Source: an uncultured Dehalococcoidia bacterium
GTDB taxonomy: Bacteria > Chloroflexota > Dehalococcoidia > Lucifugimonadales > GCA-2712585
Assembly: GCA_951812825.1 (NCBI GenBank)
Contig: OX638324.1
Span: 1,115,141 to 1,179,140, forward strand
Length of the DNA: 64,000 bases
Reading direction: 5' to 3'
Part shown: positions 52,686-61,874 of the stretch, in pieces
Layout: each line of letters starts with the position of its first letter
How positions within the stretch are numbered: the stretch's first letter is position 1
Translations under genes and position numbers: made by a program
The notes under the pieces: model-generated
What the model was told of the DNA's origin: nothing
The model's database searches: none
Seen by the model: the letters and a program-made list of their open reading frames with translations, nothing else

Positions 52686-54267
52686 AGCAGACCTCCTCGT
52701 GTTGATTGGTGGCCGTTGCCTGTAGCGAGAGCGAAGACGGCGCCCGGCCTGGCAAAGCGTCCTGCTGGCAATGGCTGGAGATGTTCCGGAGTCTCCTGCT
52801 GCTCCAGAGCTTGGAGTAGGATGCGTTCCACCCTCCTCACATCTATGAGGTCCACGGCGAGGGCCTTCCTACAGGCGGCTTGTAGCCGTTCAGGCGTATA
52901 GCGCAGTCCCAATCGTAGGAGCTTGTGGCCCTGGCGAATCTTGGCCCAGGGAAGGGGACCGTCGAAGAGATGGTCGGCGAACTCAGCTACCGCCGGTCCC
53001 TGCTCGGCGGCGCGGCGTTTGATCCCCTCCGGTGTTCTCCTGGCGTAGGCGCTCAGCTCCTGTGGGTAGTCTGAGATGTCCGTGGAGCGCCCTCCCCTGG
53101 GCTGACGGGGATGGACCTTGATCAGCTGACCCCTGTGGAAGATGCGGACAAGCTTGCTTCCCAACCCGATCTCCACCTTCTGGCCAGGAGCGCACAGAGA
53201 CGACGGCACGGAGTAGAGAGCGTACTGGCAGGCCACGTGGTGATCCGGGTGGACCTTGGCCATGCGCCAGTGGGTGACCTCGTAGGGCTCGCCGTCCCAG
53301 GGGGCGAGAGTCTCACGCTCTTCATCCAAGAACACCTGCAGGGGCTTCCGCCTGGTGGTGCCATGGGTCCGCTGTCCCGCCACATCGCGACACCATCGGG
53401 CCGATTCTTCCCTGAGGTGGGCCAGGTTCCTGAACTCCGCTCCTTTGAAGAAGCGCTCCCTCACGTATAGGATGCCTCTCTCCACGTGGGGCTTGTCCCT
53501 GGGATGACGCACCCGTGCTGGATCGGTGATGAAACCCCGATGTTGGGAGTACTCCAGGAATCCCCGGGTGAGCCTGGGATGCAGGGAGTCGGCGCCCGCC
53601 ACCGCGGCAGGGAAGTTGTCCACTACCAGGTATTTCGGAATGCCGCCGAAGAACTCCCAGGCCCCTTCCAGACCGGCTATCACCTCCTCCAACTTCTGAC
53701 TGTGGGGGGCCAGAGGAAGCTGTGCCTGGAGTAGGTCAGAACCACCATCAACGCCCACACCGTGCGGCGGCGGCCACTCGCCGGGTCGCGGATGTAGCCC
53801 ATCCGCCCAAAGTCCATCTCGGCTACTTCACCCGGCGGACTCTCTCCCATCCGTATCGTCCGAGGGTTGCGTCTCAGCCAGTTGCGCCTCAGGATGAACC
53901 GGCGCAGTGAGGTGTATGACACCCGGCATTCCCGCTCAGCCAGCAACTCCTGTATGCGGGTCATCTGCAGACGATCCACGCTGAGCCAGTGGTAGATCTG
54001 GTCTCCCCATGGGGCCAACAGGTTCTCAGTTGGCGTATCTATCTGTCGCGGGCCGCCGCGGCTCACCGGCGCCAACACGCTCAACTGCTCCTCACTCGGT
54101 GCCGGTCCATCCCGGGCTACTCCCGCCTTCTGTGCCGCCGACAGATACTTGCGTACGGTGTCTCTCGACAGTCCCGTCCCCGCCGCTATGTGTCGCTGAC
54201 TGTTCCCTCTCTGCCAGCGACGGATCACTTCTGCTATGTCCACTCTGGACACCTCCTTGTAGGCCAT
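52682..54267 (-). pseudogene. istA: IS21 family transposase IstA, two frames
   Basis: The 5' part (54267 to about 53710) encodes the HTH (NSQRHIAAGTGLSRDTVRKYL) and the first catalytic Asp (VAEMDFGRMGYI). The 3' part continues in another frame from HSQKLEEVIAGLEGAWEFFGG, with VVDNFPAAV and HVERGILYVRE. The frames meet at a G6 run (53704-53709; C6 on the coding strand) where a -1 slip joins them seamlessly (WPP-HSQK). It could be a lost base or a slippery site. Confidence 0.8.
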
Positions 54268-54394
54268 CGCCGCTCCTCCATGTGAAGTGCGACTATGGTC
54301 TTTGATTTCGGTGCCCAGGGTGGACTAATGCCCCTGGCGAAGTGGCCTAATGTTCCTGGCGATCTCGCGATTTACCGGTATATAGTTCTTGGCG

Positions 54395-54890
54395 TTTTAC
54401 ATAATTCAGTTTAGCGGCAGGGATCCCCTTTTTCCAACAGGGCTATCGCATTTGAAAATACGACGGCGTAACTCCGGCTTCTATCCCGTTCTTCAACGGA
54501 AGGAGTCAAGAGCACGCGAATGGTTTAGTATTCGACGGGGAACAATTGGCTTCGGCCACTGGATACCGGCATTCGCCAGTTTGACGTCACTAAAACCTTT
54601 CATATTCGATTGCCCTGCTCTTTCCGATGTGACGTGGACTTTCTGCCCTCTGCGGAGGTTATAATAGGAAGAAGTGCCTTTGCAGGGTGCGCCCGTGTCC
54701 CAGCTGTGATTCCGTATTGAAACGGATGCGCCCCGCCAAGGGTAACCACCTTGCGAGTGGTAAGAACTCGCAAGGACTTTCGGTTAAGGTGCTTTTTTAC
54801 AGAGCTGACTGCGAGTGGCCCGTTGGTGGATAGGCACGACGCAATGGCATGGACTCTCAAACTGGAACAAGCCGAAAGAGGTAGTGACAC
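54395..54890. other. Stretch upstream of the TrlF gene
   Basis: No supported gene. TATAAT at 54659-54664 (in AGGTTATAATAGG) may be the -10 of the TrlF operon, about 230 bp before the start; a TGGACT 19 bp upstream is a weak -35. Confidence 0.4.
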
Positions 54891-57620
54891 GTGACCGACA
54901 CTTGGGAATATCCGGGATCTCGGTGGTGGCGAGTGGATCTCCACGCCCATACCCCCAAATCGTACGATTTCAAGGGCCAACTGGAGAAAAATGCCGACGC
55001 CATGCGTCGGTGGCTTGAAGCTGTCCGCGACGGTGGGATCGAAGCCATTGCAGTCACAGACCACAACACCGCAGAGGCAATCGAGCCGATTAAGAGCGCT
55101 GTCTCGGAAGTAGTTGGTGCTCCGGTCGTCTTTCCTGGAGTCGAGCTAACCGCCAACGACGGCTGCCATCTGCTTCTCCTGATGGACCCTTCGTTTAATC
55201 AACAGCACGTCAATGACCTACTTTCTCGTGTCGAAATTCCGGTAAATGACCGTGGGAAGCAAACGGCGCGTTCCCCTCTGAGTGTAGAGAAGATTTTGGA
55301 GGAATGCGGAGACGACGCCCTAGTGATCGGCGCCCATGCAAATGGAGTAGACGGGCTTCTACAGTTTGGCGGGGAGCAGAGAATCGCAGTGCTTCGTAAT
55401 ACCAAACTCGCCGGGGTGGAAGTCCAACCGGACATGGATTGCGACAGCACTTGGCTCGATGGGACCAAACCGGAGGTTGGGCGTAAGTTGTCTCAGGTGT
55501 GGGGGTCGGACAGTCACTCCTTCGAAACCATCGGACAGCGCTTTACTTGGGTAAAGATGAAGAAGCCGAATCTGGAAGGGCTACGCTTGGCGCTGTTGGA
55601 CGGCGAAGCCTCTCTAAAGCCCGCTTACCGAGGAGATGTTGCAAACCCCAATTCCTACGCGAACCTGCTTATCGAGAGCATCACTGTTCACGAAGGGAAA
55701 TTGATAGGCCGCAATACGCCAACGACAGTGTGTTTCAACCCTTGGCTGAACGCGATCATCGGTGGCCGCGGAACGGGCAAATCCACGCTGATTGATTTCT
55801 GTCGTATTGCACTGAGGCGAGACGGGGAGCTTGACGGCACCGCTAGTAGTCTAGACGAGTCGTTGCGCCAGGTGTTCGACCGCCGTATGCGTGTTGCCAT
55901 TTCACGCACTGACGATGGGCTGTTGAGAGAAAACTCTCGCATTGAGGTTGTGTATCGTAAGGACGGAGAAAGGTTTATTCTTTCTTGGAGTCCCGACGGC
56001 GGCACCCAATCCATTGTCAGGGTCAGTGACAACGAACACATTCCTGAAGATGGCAACATCATAGAGAGATTCCCGGTAAGAATCTACAGCCAAAAACAAC
56101 TGTTTGCTTTGGCACAGGACACGAACGCACTTCTTTCGGTTATCGACGATGTCCAGGCAGTCCAGGCAGCAGGATCTGAACGACGGATGAACCAGTTAGA
56201 GAACGAATATCTTTCGCTGCGCCTCGAGGCGCGCACTGCAGCGGCTCAAGCAAGTGAACTACCTAACGTTCAAGCATCACTGAATGACGTCCGCCGCAAA
56301 CTGGAAGTCCTTCAGCAGGGAGGTCACGCACAGATTCTGAGCACGTTTCGAACTCGGCGTCAAATCAACGACACTTGGAATGCCATTCTGGAATCTACTG
56401 GAAAAGGGCTGGATTCAATAAGCTCCGCCGTTGACGAACTATCCGTCGCTGAATTAGACATCGGTGTGGAGAGTGAGGACGACGCCCCGCGCGCATCCAT
56501 CAGACGGGCGCACCAATCCCTCAACCGGCTGATAGCTGAGTTCCGCGAGAGCGTGACAGGTAGTATCGCCGAGGTGAACAGGCAACTTACGGAAGTCCGC
56601 GCCGGGGCAGACGCCAACGAATGGAGCGTGGCGGTGCGGGAAAGCGAAGCCGAGTTCGAAACCACGGCGGCTCGACTCGCGGAAGAAGGGATATCCGACC
56701 CAATGGAGTACGGGGCTCTAGTTGACCAAGCAACCAGGCTGGAAGCCGAAATCGGGAGGCTAACCGGCGAGCAGCAGAGAGTGGCAATTCTGGAGACTCA
56801 AGCTGAGGAAGTGCTTGTCCGTTATCGGGGAGCACGCGCCCAACTGAACGGTAGGCGGAGGGAATTTGCCCAGTCGGCATCCAGCAACGCATTGCGCGTC
56901 GAGGTGAATCCCTATGCCGCTCATTCTAACCTGGCTGAGGACCTGGAGGGCATTTTAGGCATCCATCGGTTCCAAGATGACCGTAGGGTTATCGCCGGTA
57001 GAATCCGGCCCCAAGATAACGGTCAGTGGGACTGGAACCGTTTGGACGTCTTAGTCGCGGAGATGCGCCGATTCCATTCGGGGAATACCGATATTTGGAG
57101 TGCCCAAGACGCACGTTTCAAGGTCGCATTGCGAGGAATACCGCCTGAACGGATAGACCGGCTGGCCCTCTATTTGCCGGAAGACACGGTGAGCGTCAAA
57201 TTCAGGGACGCCGGGTCCAGTAACGACTGGCGGTCGCTGTCACAAGGCTCGCCCGGTCAGCAGACTGCCGCCCTCTTGGCCTTCGTGCTAGGTTTTGGCA
57301 ACGAACCCATCATACTAGACCAGCCCGAGGACGACTTGGACAGCACGCTCATTTACGAGTTATTGGTCAATCGCTTTCGTGAAATGAAATCCACGCGCCA
57401 GATGATCGTTGTAACGCACAACCCTAATATCGTAGTGCATGGCGATGCCGAGTATGTTGTCTCCTTGGATGTCCCAAATGGCCAGACGACCGTGAGATGC
57501 AGTGGAGGTCTTCAGGAGATTAGCGTTCGAGACGAGATATGCAGGGTGATGGAGGGCGGACGAGAGGCGTTCCAGTCCCGGTATCATCGCATAATCCCGC
57601 TGACTGGGGCGACAAAATGA
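54891..57620 (+). CDS. TrlF-like PHP-domain AAA ATPase
   Basis: A 909-residue protein. The N-terminal PHP phosphoesterase has WRVDLHAHTPKSYDFKG near 12-28, AVTDHNT near 55, GAHANGVDG near 147 and WGSDSHSFETIG near 203. The ABC/SMC-like ATPase has Walker A GGRGTGKSTLID near 291 and ILDQPEDDLDST near 807, separated by coiled coils. TrlF-type proteins are defence-island proteins thought to degrade or modify nucleic acid when activated. GTG at 54891 is preceded by GAGG. ATGA overlap with the next gene. Confidence 0.88.
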   Translation: MTDTWEYPGSRWWRVDLHAHTPKSYDFKGQLEKNADAMRRWLEAVRDGGIEAIAVTDHNTAEAIEPIKSAVSEVVGAPVVFPGVELTANDGCHLLLLMDPSFNQQHVNDLLSRVEIPVNDRGKQTARSPLSVEKILEECGDDALVIGAHANGVDGLLQFGGEQRIAVLRNTKLAGVEVQPDMDCDSTWLDGTKPEVGRKLSQVWGSDSHSFETIGQRFTWVKMKKPNLEGLRLALLDGEASLKPAYRGDVANPNSYANLLIESITVHEGKLIGRNTPTTVCFNPWLNAIIGGRGTGKSTLIDFCRIALRRDGELDGTASSLDESLRQVFDRRMRVAISRTDDGLLRENSRIEVVYRKDGERFILSWSPDGGTQSIVRVSDNEHIPEDGNIIERFPVRIYSQKQLFALAQDTNALLSVIDDVQAVQAAGSERRMNQLENEYLSLRLEARTAAAQASELPNVQASLNDVRRKLEVLQQGGHAQILSTFRTRRQINDTWNAILESTGKGLDSISSAVDELSVAELDIGVESEDDAPRASIRRAHQSLNRLIAEFRESVTGSIAEVNRQLTEVRAGADANEWSVAVRESEAEFETTAARLAEEGISDPMEYGALVDQATRLEAEIGRLTGEQQRVAILETQAEEVLVRYRGARAQLNGRRREFAQSASSNALRVEVNPYAAHSNLAEDLEGILGIHRFQDDRRVIAGRIRPQDNGQWDWNRLDVLVAEMRRFHSGNTDIWSAQDARFKVALRGIPPERIDRLALYLPEDTVSVKFRDAGSSNDWRSLSQGSPGQQTAALLAFVLGFGNEPIILDQPEDDLDSTLIYELLVNRFREMKSTRQMIVVTHNPNIVVHGDAEYVVSLDVPNGQTTVRCSGGLQEISVRDEICRVMEGGREAFQSRYHRIIPLTGATK

Positions 57621-58864
57621 CTCCCACCGATGACCTGGCCCGGCGTATACGGCTTGGAGAGGACTCCACGCTTGAGTTCAAGCGCGTCTTGCTGTCCGGC
57701 TCACGGGTTACGCGTCCAGAACGAAGGGACTTTGCCGACGAAGTGGCGAGCATGGCCAATGGGTGGGGAGGAATCGTAATGCTGGGAATTGATGACGCGA
57801 CTCGGGACGTGTTGGGAATCCCCATTAACCGACTGGATGCTGTGGAAACTTGGGCGCACGAAATCTGTAATGATTCTCTCCACCCTCCCGTCGACGTGAC
57901 AATCAGAAAGATAGAACTTCCCGATACTAGCGGGACCCTCGTTGCGGTGATTCGCATAGACGTCCCTCGCAGCCTGTTCGTCCATAGAAGTCCAGGAGGA
58001 TACTTCAGAAGGATTGGAAGCTCCAAGCGCGAGATGCCGCCTGAATTGCTTGCCCGGCTCTTCCAAGAACGAAGCCAAAGTAGGGTTATTCGGTTCGATG
58101 AATCGGTTGTTCCCGGAACTTCAGCCGACGACCTGGAAGAAGAATTGTCCAGCCGGTTTCTACCCACTGGTAGTGCATTGGACCAGGATCACTTGCGAAA
58201 GCTGAGAGTGGTAGCAACGGACGAAAATGGATTTTCGCGTTTGACTGTTGCAGGTGTGCTGATGTGTACCCGCAGACCGGAAAACTGGTTACCACATGCG
58301 CAGATTCAAGCGGTCAGTTACGCTGGAGAACGGTACGACGTCAATTATCAAACCGACGCACGGGATTTGGGTGGGCCGTTGGACTCTCAGGTCATGGAGG
58401 CACTCCACTTCGTGGACCGAAATGTACTTGTGAGTGCAGCCAAGAAAGTTGCTCGCAGAGAGCGGCCGCAGTTTAGCGAACGGGTCTTGTTTGAAGCTTT
58501 GGTGAACGCTGTAGCGCACAGGGACTACTCAATGGCAGGAGCGCGGGTCCGGCTCCACATGTTCAGAAATCGAATCGAGCTCTATGTGCCAGGTTCCTTG
58601 GCAAATACACTTACACCAGACAGTATGCATCTGCGTCAATACAGCCGCAATGAGTTGGTAGTCTCGCTTCTAGCACGCTGCCGAGCACCTACCTCCGCTA
58701 CGTTGGACCGGACACACATGATGGAACGTCGTGGAGATGGGGTACCAATTATCCTGGAGGAAAGCTACAAGCTTTCGGGAACCTACCCAGAGTACACGCT
58801 GTTAGACGATAGCGAACTCCGTCTCGTTATCTGGGCCGCAGACTCTGACCGATCCAATTCTTGA
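57617..58864 (+). CDS. AlbA_2/Schlafen-like DNA-binding, RecG-associated protein
   Basis: A 415-residue protein. RRIRLGEDSTLEFKRVLLSG near the start and MANGWGGIVMLGIDDATRDVLGI are the AlbA_2 (divergent AAA/Schlafen-like) domain; LFEALVNAVAHRDYSMAGARVRLHMF near 290 is the HATPase_c_4 module typical of these proteins. ATG at 57617 overlaps the TrlF stop, so the two act as a pair; a regulatory or effector partner role is inferred. Confidence 0.85.
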   Translation: MTPTDDLARRIRLGEDSTLEFKRVLLSGSRVTRPERRDFADEVASMANGWGGIVMLGIDDATRDVLGIPINRLDAVETWAHEICNDSLHPPVDVTIRKIELPDTSGTLVAVIRIDVPRSLFVHRSPGGYFRRIGSSKREMPPELLARLFQERSQSRVIRFDESVVPGTSADDLEEELSSRFLPTGSALDQDHLRKLRVVATDENGFSRLTVAGVLMCTRRPENWLPHAQIQAVSYAGERYDVNYQTDARDLGGPLDSQVMEALHFVDRNVLVSAAKKVARRERPQFSERVLFEALVNAVAHRDYSMAGARVRLHMFRNRIELYVPGSLANTLTPDSMHLRQYSRNELVVSLLARCRAPTSATLDRTHMMERRGDGVPIILEESYKLSGTYPEYTLLDDSELRLVIWAADSDRSNS

Positions 58865-58980
58865 GAGGAACCGAAGCGACCACTAATTCAAACGTGGTAC
58901 TGCGTACAGTCCCCATGATCCCACTTCAGGGGACTCGAACTCGAAAACATTGGCACTGATGCCAGCGAAACGTCCTTAAT

Positions 58981-59015
58981 GTTCCAATCGCAATTGTGGG
59001 AACGATTGTGGGAAT
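58981..59015. repeat. Right integrase arm-like repeat
   Basis: GTTCCAATCGCAATTGTGGG then AACGATTGTGGGAA: two ATTGTGGGAA boxes, parallel to 16034-16065 and 36 bp inside attR. Confidence 0.55.
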
Positions 59016-59050
59016 GGGTGGGGAAATGGGGTGTTTTTATAGCTAAGTCT

Positions 59051-59067
59051 GAATCCCCTCAGCTCCA
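59051..59067 (+). repeat. attR core (old tRNA-Ala 3' end)
   Basis: GAATCCCCTCAGCTCCA identical to attL, followed by CCA, so the pre-integration tRNA probably encoded CCA. A further TCAGCTCCACCAGA at 59124-59137 repeats 59059-59072. Confidence 0.85.
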
Positions 59068-59215
59068 CCAGACTGGACAAAATCTAGAACCCTCACCTGT
59101 ATAATCAGGCTGAATTTCTAGGATCAGCTCCACCAGATCCCTGGCATCTTCTTACATCGACGCGCAATTTCGACTTGTAACCAGGCGATGGCCCTATCCC
59201 TAATCTAGGAATGCC

Positions 59216-59237
59216 GTGGCAGCACCGGTGCTGCCAC
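59216..59237. promoter_or_regulatory. Perfect 22-bp palindrome
   Basis: GTGGCAGCACC (59216-59226) is followed immediately by its reverse complement. No loop and only a weak T-run follows (TTACCTTTT), so it may be a protein-binding site or a terminator of the TrlF/AlbA unit. Confidence 0.45.
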
Positions 59238-59329
59238 TTACCTTTTGAGGAGACGCTTTACCTTTGAGATGGGTCAACTCCAAGTAGGCGACTGCCTGTT
59301 GTTGACGAGTCGAAGATGACGCTGGTGCC

Positions 59330-60835
59330 CTAGGGGCGATAGTATTCCATTCCCAAGTGAGTAATCTGATCCTCGCCCATCAGCCAACGCAGTGTATTCT
59401 TCAGCTTAGTCTGCTGAATAAAGAGGTCATGTTCGGGATAGACGGAGGGTGCATGTTGCGGACTCTTGAAATAGAAGGACAACCACTCCTGGATGCCTGA
59501 CATGCCTGCACGTTGCGCCAAGTCCATGAACAAGACAAGGTCAAGCACGAGTGGAGCTGCAAGTATGGAGTCTGAGCAGAGAAAATTCACCTTTAGTTGC
59601 ATTGTGTGGCCCAACCAACCAATGAGATCGATGTTGTCCCAGCCCTCTTTGTTGTCACCACGTGGAGGGTAGTAGTTGATCCTCACTTTGTGGTAGGCAT
59701 CCGCATAAAGGTCAGGGTACAAATCCGGCTGGAGTATATATTCCAATACTCCCAGCTTTGACTCCTCTTTCGTCTTAAAGTTCTCCGGTTCATCGAGTAC
59801 TTCGCCATCCCGGTTCCCGAGTATATTTGTGGAGAACCAGCCCTTCATGCCCAGCATCCTTGCCTTCAACATTGGACCGATTACTGTCTTGACCAGGGTT
59901 TGGCCCGTCTTGAAATCCTTGCCACAAATCGGAACTCCATTGGTCCTGGCCAACCCCTCTAACGCTGGGATATCCACCGTCAGATTGGGAGCTCCGTTTA
60001 CGAAGGGGACTCCCTCCATCAGCGCGGCATAGGCGTAGACCATTGAAGGCGCGATGCTACTATCGTTTTCTTGAAGCCCGCCGATGAATGATTCGATGTC
60101 TTGGTGGACATCTTCCTCGGTAATGTACTTTTCGGTGGACGCACACCACACCATTACCAGCCGGTCACAGCCATTAGTCTCTTTGAAGCGCCGTATGTCT
60201 TCCCTGATGGCTTCTGCTGCGGCCAGCAGGGATGAGCTTTTTCTGGTGTTCGCGCCGCTGATTCGTTTTACATACTCCCCGCTGAAGACTGCCGACATTG
60301 GGTGTATTGACTTCAGGAAGCCGGCAATGGGTTCTATCTCTTCGTATCGATTTAGAGTACCCGCTTTGACAGCCGCCTGATAGGCGTCGTCTGGAATCGG
60401 GTCCCACGCTCCAAAGACCAACTGGTTCGGATCTGCCATAGGAACGAAGTCTCTTATGAATGGCGTCCTTCCCTCAGAACGCTTACCGAGCCTAATGGTG
60501 GCAAGCTGGGAGATCGATCCAATGGGCAGTCTCGTGCCGCGTCGAATGTGCTCCACGCCGGCTATGAACGTTGAAGATACGGCTCCCAGTCCTACCAGCA
60601 AGACACCCAGCTTCCCTTCGGCCGGCTCAATGCACAGCGTCTCGGAAATCACAAAGTCTTTTGGTTCGAGAACTACGCCGTGACGGATTGCCAACTTCAT
60701 CAGAGGCTTGTGCCATTGGGACGGGATTCTCCCAGTCTTGGCCCAGTGCTGGATCGTACTTTGGCGTTTTCCCAACAAGGCCGCCAATGCGGACTGTCCG
60801 CCGAATCGGTCTATAATCCGTTTTGCATTATTCAT
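59330..60835 (-). CDS. Inositol-3-phosphate synthase with N-terminal HTH
   Basis: A 501-residue protein. The first ~55 residues (AKRIIDRFGGQSALAALLGKRQSTIQHWAKTGRIPSQWHKPLMKLA) form a Cro-like HTH. From about residue 75 the sequence is myo-inositol-1-phosphate synthase: GVLLVGLGAVSSTFIAGVEHIRRG (NAD-binding), NGAPNLTVDIPAL near 280, GKDFKTGQTLVKTVIGP near 295-312 and NILGNRDGEVLDEPENFKTKEESK near 340-363. It converts glucose-6-phosphate to inositol-3-phosphate. ATG at 60835 is chosen (MNNAKRI); a ribosome site is weak. A strong promoter lies 97 nt upstream. Confidence 0.87.
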   Translation of the reverse strand: MNNAKRIIDRFGGQSALAALLGKRQSTIQHWAKTGRIPSQWHKPLMKLAIRHGVVLEPKDFVISETLCIEPAEGKLGVLLVGLGAVSSTFIAGVEHIRRGTRLPIGSISQLATIRLGKRSEGRTPFIRDFVPMADPNQLVFGAWDPIPDDAYQAAVKAGTLNRYEEIEPIAGFLKSIHPMSAVFSGEYVKRISGANTRKSSSLLAAAEAIREDIRRFKETNGCDRLVMVWCASTEKYITEEDVHQDIESFIGGLQENDSSIAPSMVYAYAALMEGVPFVNGAPNLTVDIPALEGLARTNGVPICGKDFKTGQTLVKTVIGPMLKARMLGMKGWFSTNILGNRDGEVLDEPENFKTKEESKLGVLEYILQPDLYPDLYADAYHKVRINYYPPRGDNKEGWDNIDLIGWLGHTMQLKVNFLCSDSILAAPLVLDLVLFMDLAQRAGMSGIQEWLSFYFKSPQHAPSVYPEHDLFIQQTKLKNTLRWLMGEDQITHLGMEYYRP

Positions 60836-60928
60836 TTCGCAGATACCAAACAATATATTCGTTTAACTTGGAGCTTTTCGCAACCGATACGGGGTGTTTA
60901 CCGTACCTTAATGAAATATTGTAGTGGG

Positions 60929-60967
60929 CGTTATTGCTATTATAACGAAAATATCGTTGCTCTTCAA
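60929..60967 (-). promoter_or_regulatory. Strong sigma-70-type promoter with inverted repeats
   Basis: On the minus strand: -35 TTGAAG (60967-60962), 17-bp spacer, -10 TATAAT (60944-60939). CGTTAT/ATAACG (60929-60947) overlaps the -10, and AACGA/TCGTT (60944-60958) lies in the spacer. They are placed where a repressor would block transcription. Confidence 0.65.
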
Positions 60968-61246
60968 TATCCCTCCGAAGCTTTTGGCTCTCACCGGTCC
61001 TGCCCTTCTCCGTAATTGGCAAAAACCCCAAGAGTACCGTAGCCATCCCGAACAAGGTGCCTCCTTCGGGATGGATCGATCCTAACATTGGGTTACTGCG
61101 TACCTTAAACTTGACGAAAACCAAACAGACAATGCTTCAAGATGACTCTGGAGGAGTTGCAGAGCAATGCGTTAGACTAGGCCTTCCATTGGGATTGAGC
61201 ATTTTGAGATGTCCGAATTTGGACTCTGGTCTGATTGGGGGAGAGC

Positions 61247-61798
61247 ATGGCTAGCAGTAACGGAGTAGTTGAAGCGGTGGGTAGGAGTTCGACGCACTCG
61301 ATTTCGAAACCAAACCTGGGAAGCATCCGGCTGATTGCGGGCCTAGGAGTTGCTGATGATGCTCACCAGGGGGAGACCGCCCAACATCTTTCACACGCTG
61401 CTGGTGGTCCCGATGGGCCGAACCTCAGACAGGTACACCTGATTCACGCAGAATTGCACGACGAATTGCGGAAGAGTGGATTTAGCATTGCCGCCGGGGA
61501 GATGGGCGAGAACATTACTGCTCGAGGGATAGACCTCATTAGCCTTCCACTTGGCGCCAGGCTGATTCTGGGGAGTTCCGCGGTGGTAGAGATTACGGGG
61601 CTTCGCAATCCCTGCGCCAAACTTGACGAACTCCAGAAGGGACTGATGCGGGCTGTGCTTGGGCGTGACGACGAAGGCAGACTTGTCCGTAAGGCTGGTG
61701 TGATGTCGATTGTTGTTTCTGGAGGAGAAGTCGGAATCGGTGACCCTATCGCGGTCGAGTTACCACCCCACCCACATCGCCGCCTCGAAGTCGTTTAG
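61247..61798 (+). CDS. MOSC domain protein, second copy
   Basis: A 183-residue MOSC protein with GEMGENITARGIDLISLPLGARL and the Cys in GLRNPCAKL. ATG at 61247 follows GGGGGAGA as in the island copy. Differences from that copy are spread along the chain and mostly conservative, so both are probably functional. Confidence 0.85.
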   Translation: MASSNGVVEAVGRSSTHSISKPNLGSIRLIAGLGVADDAHQGETAQHLSHAAGGPDGPNLRQVHLIHAELHDELRKSGFSIAAGEMGENITARGIDLISLPLGARLILGSSAVVEITGLRNPCAKLDELQKGLMRAVLGRDDEGRLVRKAGVMSIVVSGGEVGIGDPIAVELPPHPHRRLEVV

Positions 61799-61874
61799 GC
61801 TTGGGGTGTCCGTTACGCTCGGCAGGGCCAGGATAGCATTGAGGATGTTCTCGCAAGCGAGCGACTCAGCTTGT

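Larger units (their letters stand above)
51829..54394 (-). mobile_element. IS21 family insertion sequence
   Basis: Ends carry multiple inverted repeats: CGCCAGGAACTATATACC (51829-51846) versus GGTATATAGTTCTTGGCG (54377-54394), and CATTAGTCCACCCCGGGC (51862-51879) versus GCCCAGGGTGGACTAATG (54313-54330). Contents are istA (frame broken) and istB in the minus orientation. The total of about 2.57 kb fits the family. Confidence 0.85.
15928..59067. mobile_element. Integrative genomic island at tRNA-Ala (about 43 kb)
   Basis: The region is bounded by the 17-bp direct repeat of the tRNA-Ala 3' end, with a tyrosine integrase next to the tRNA. It contains AlpA-type regulators, toxin-antitoxin pairs, a type I RM operon, a phosphorothioation-like cluster, TrlF and IS elements. 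Base composition is visibly less GC-rich than the flanks, especially in 36.7-50.7 kb. No conjugation, capsid or replication gene is recognisable, so it is probably a non-self-transmissible defence island. Two AlpA copies with a shared upstream motif suggest it is a composite of two elements. Confidence 0.82.

Noticed and set aside
15928-59067. CRISPR array in the defence island
   Set aside because: No regularly spaced identical repeats with unique spacers and no cas gene were seen.
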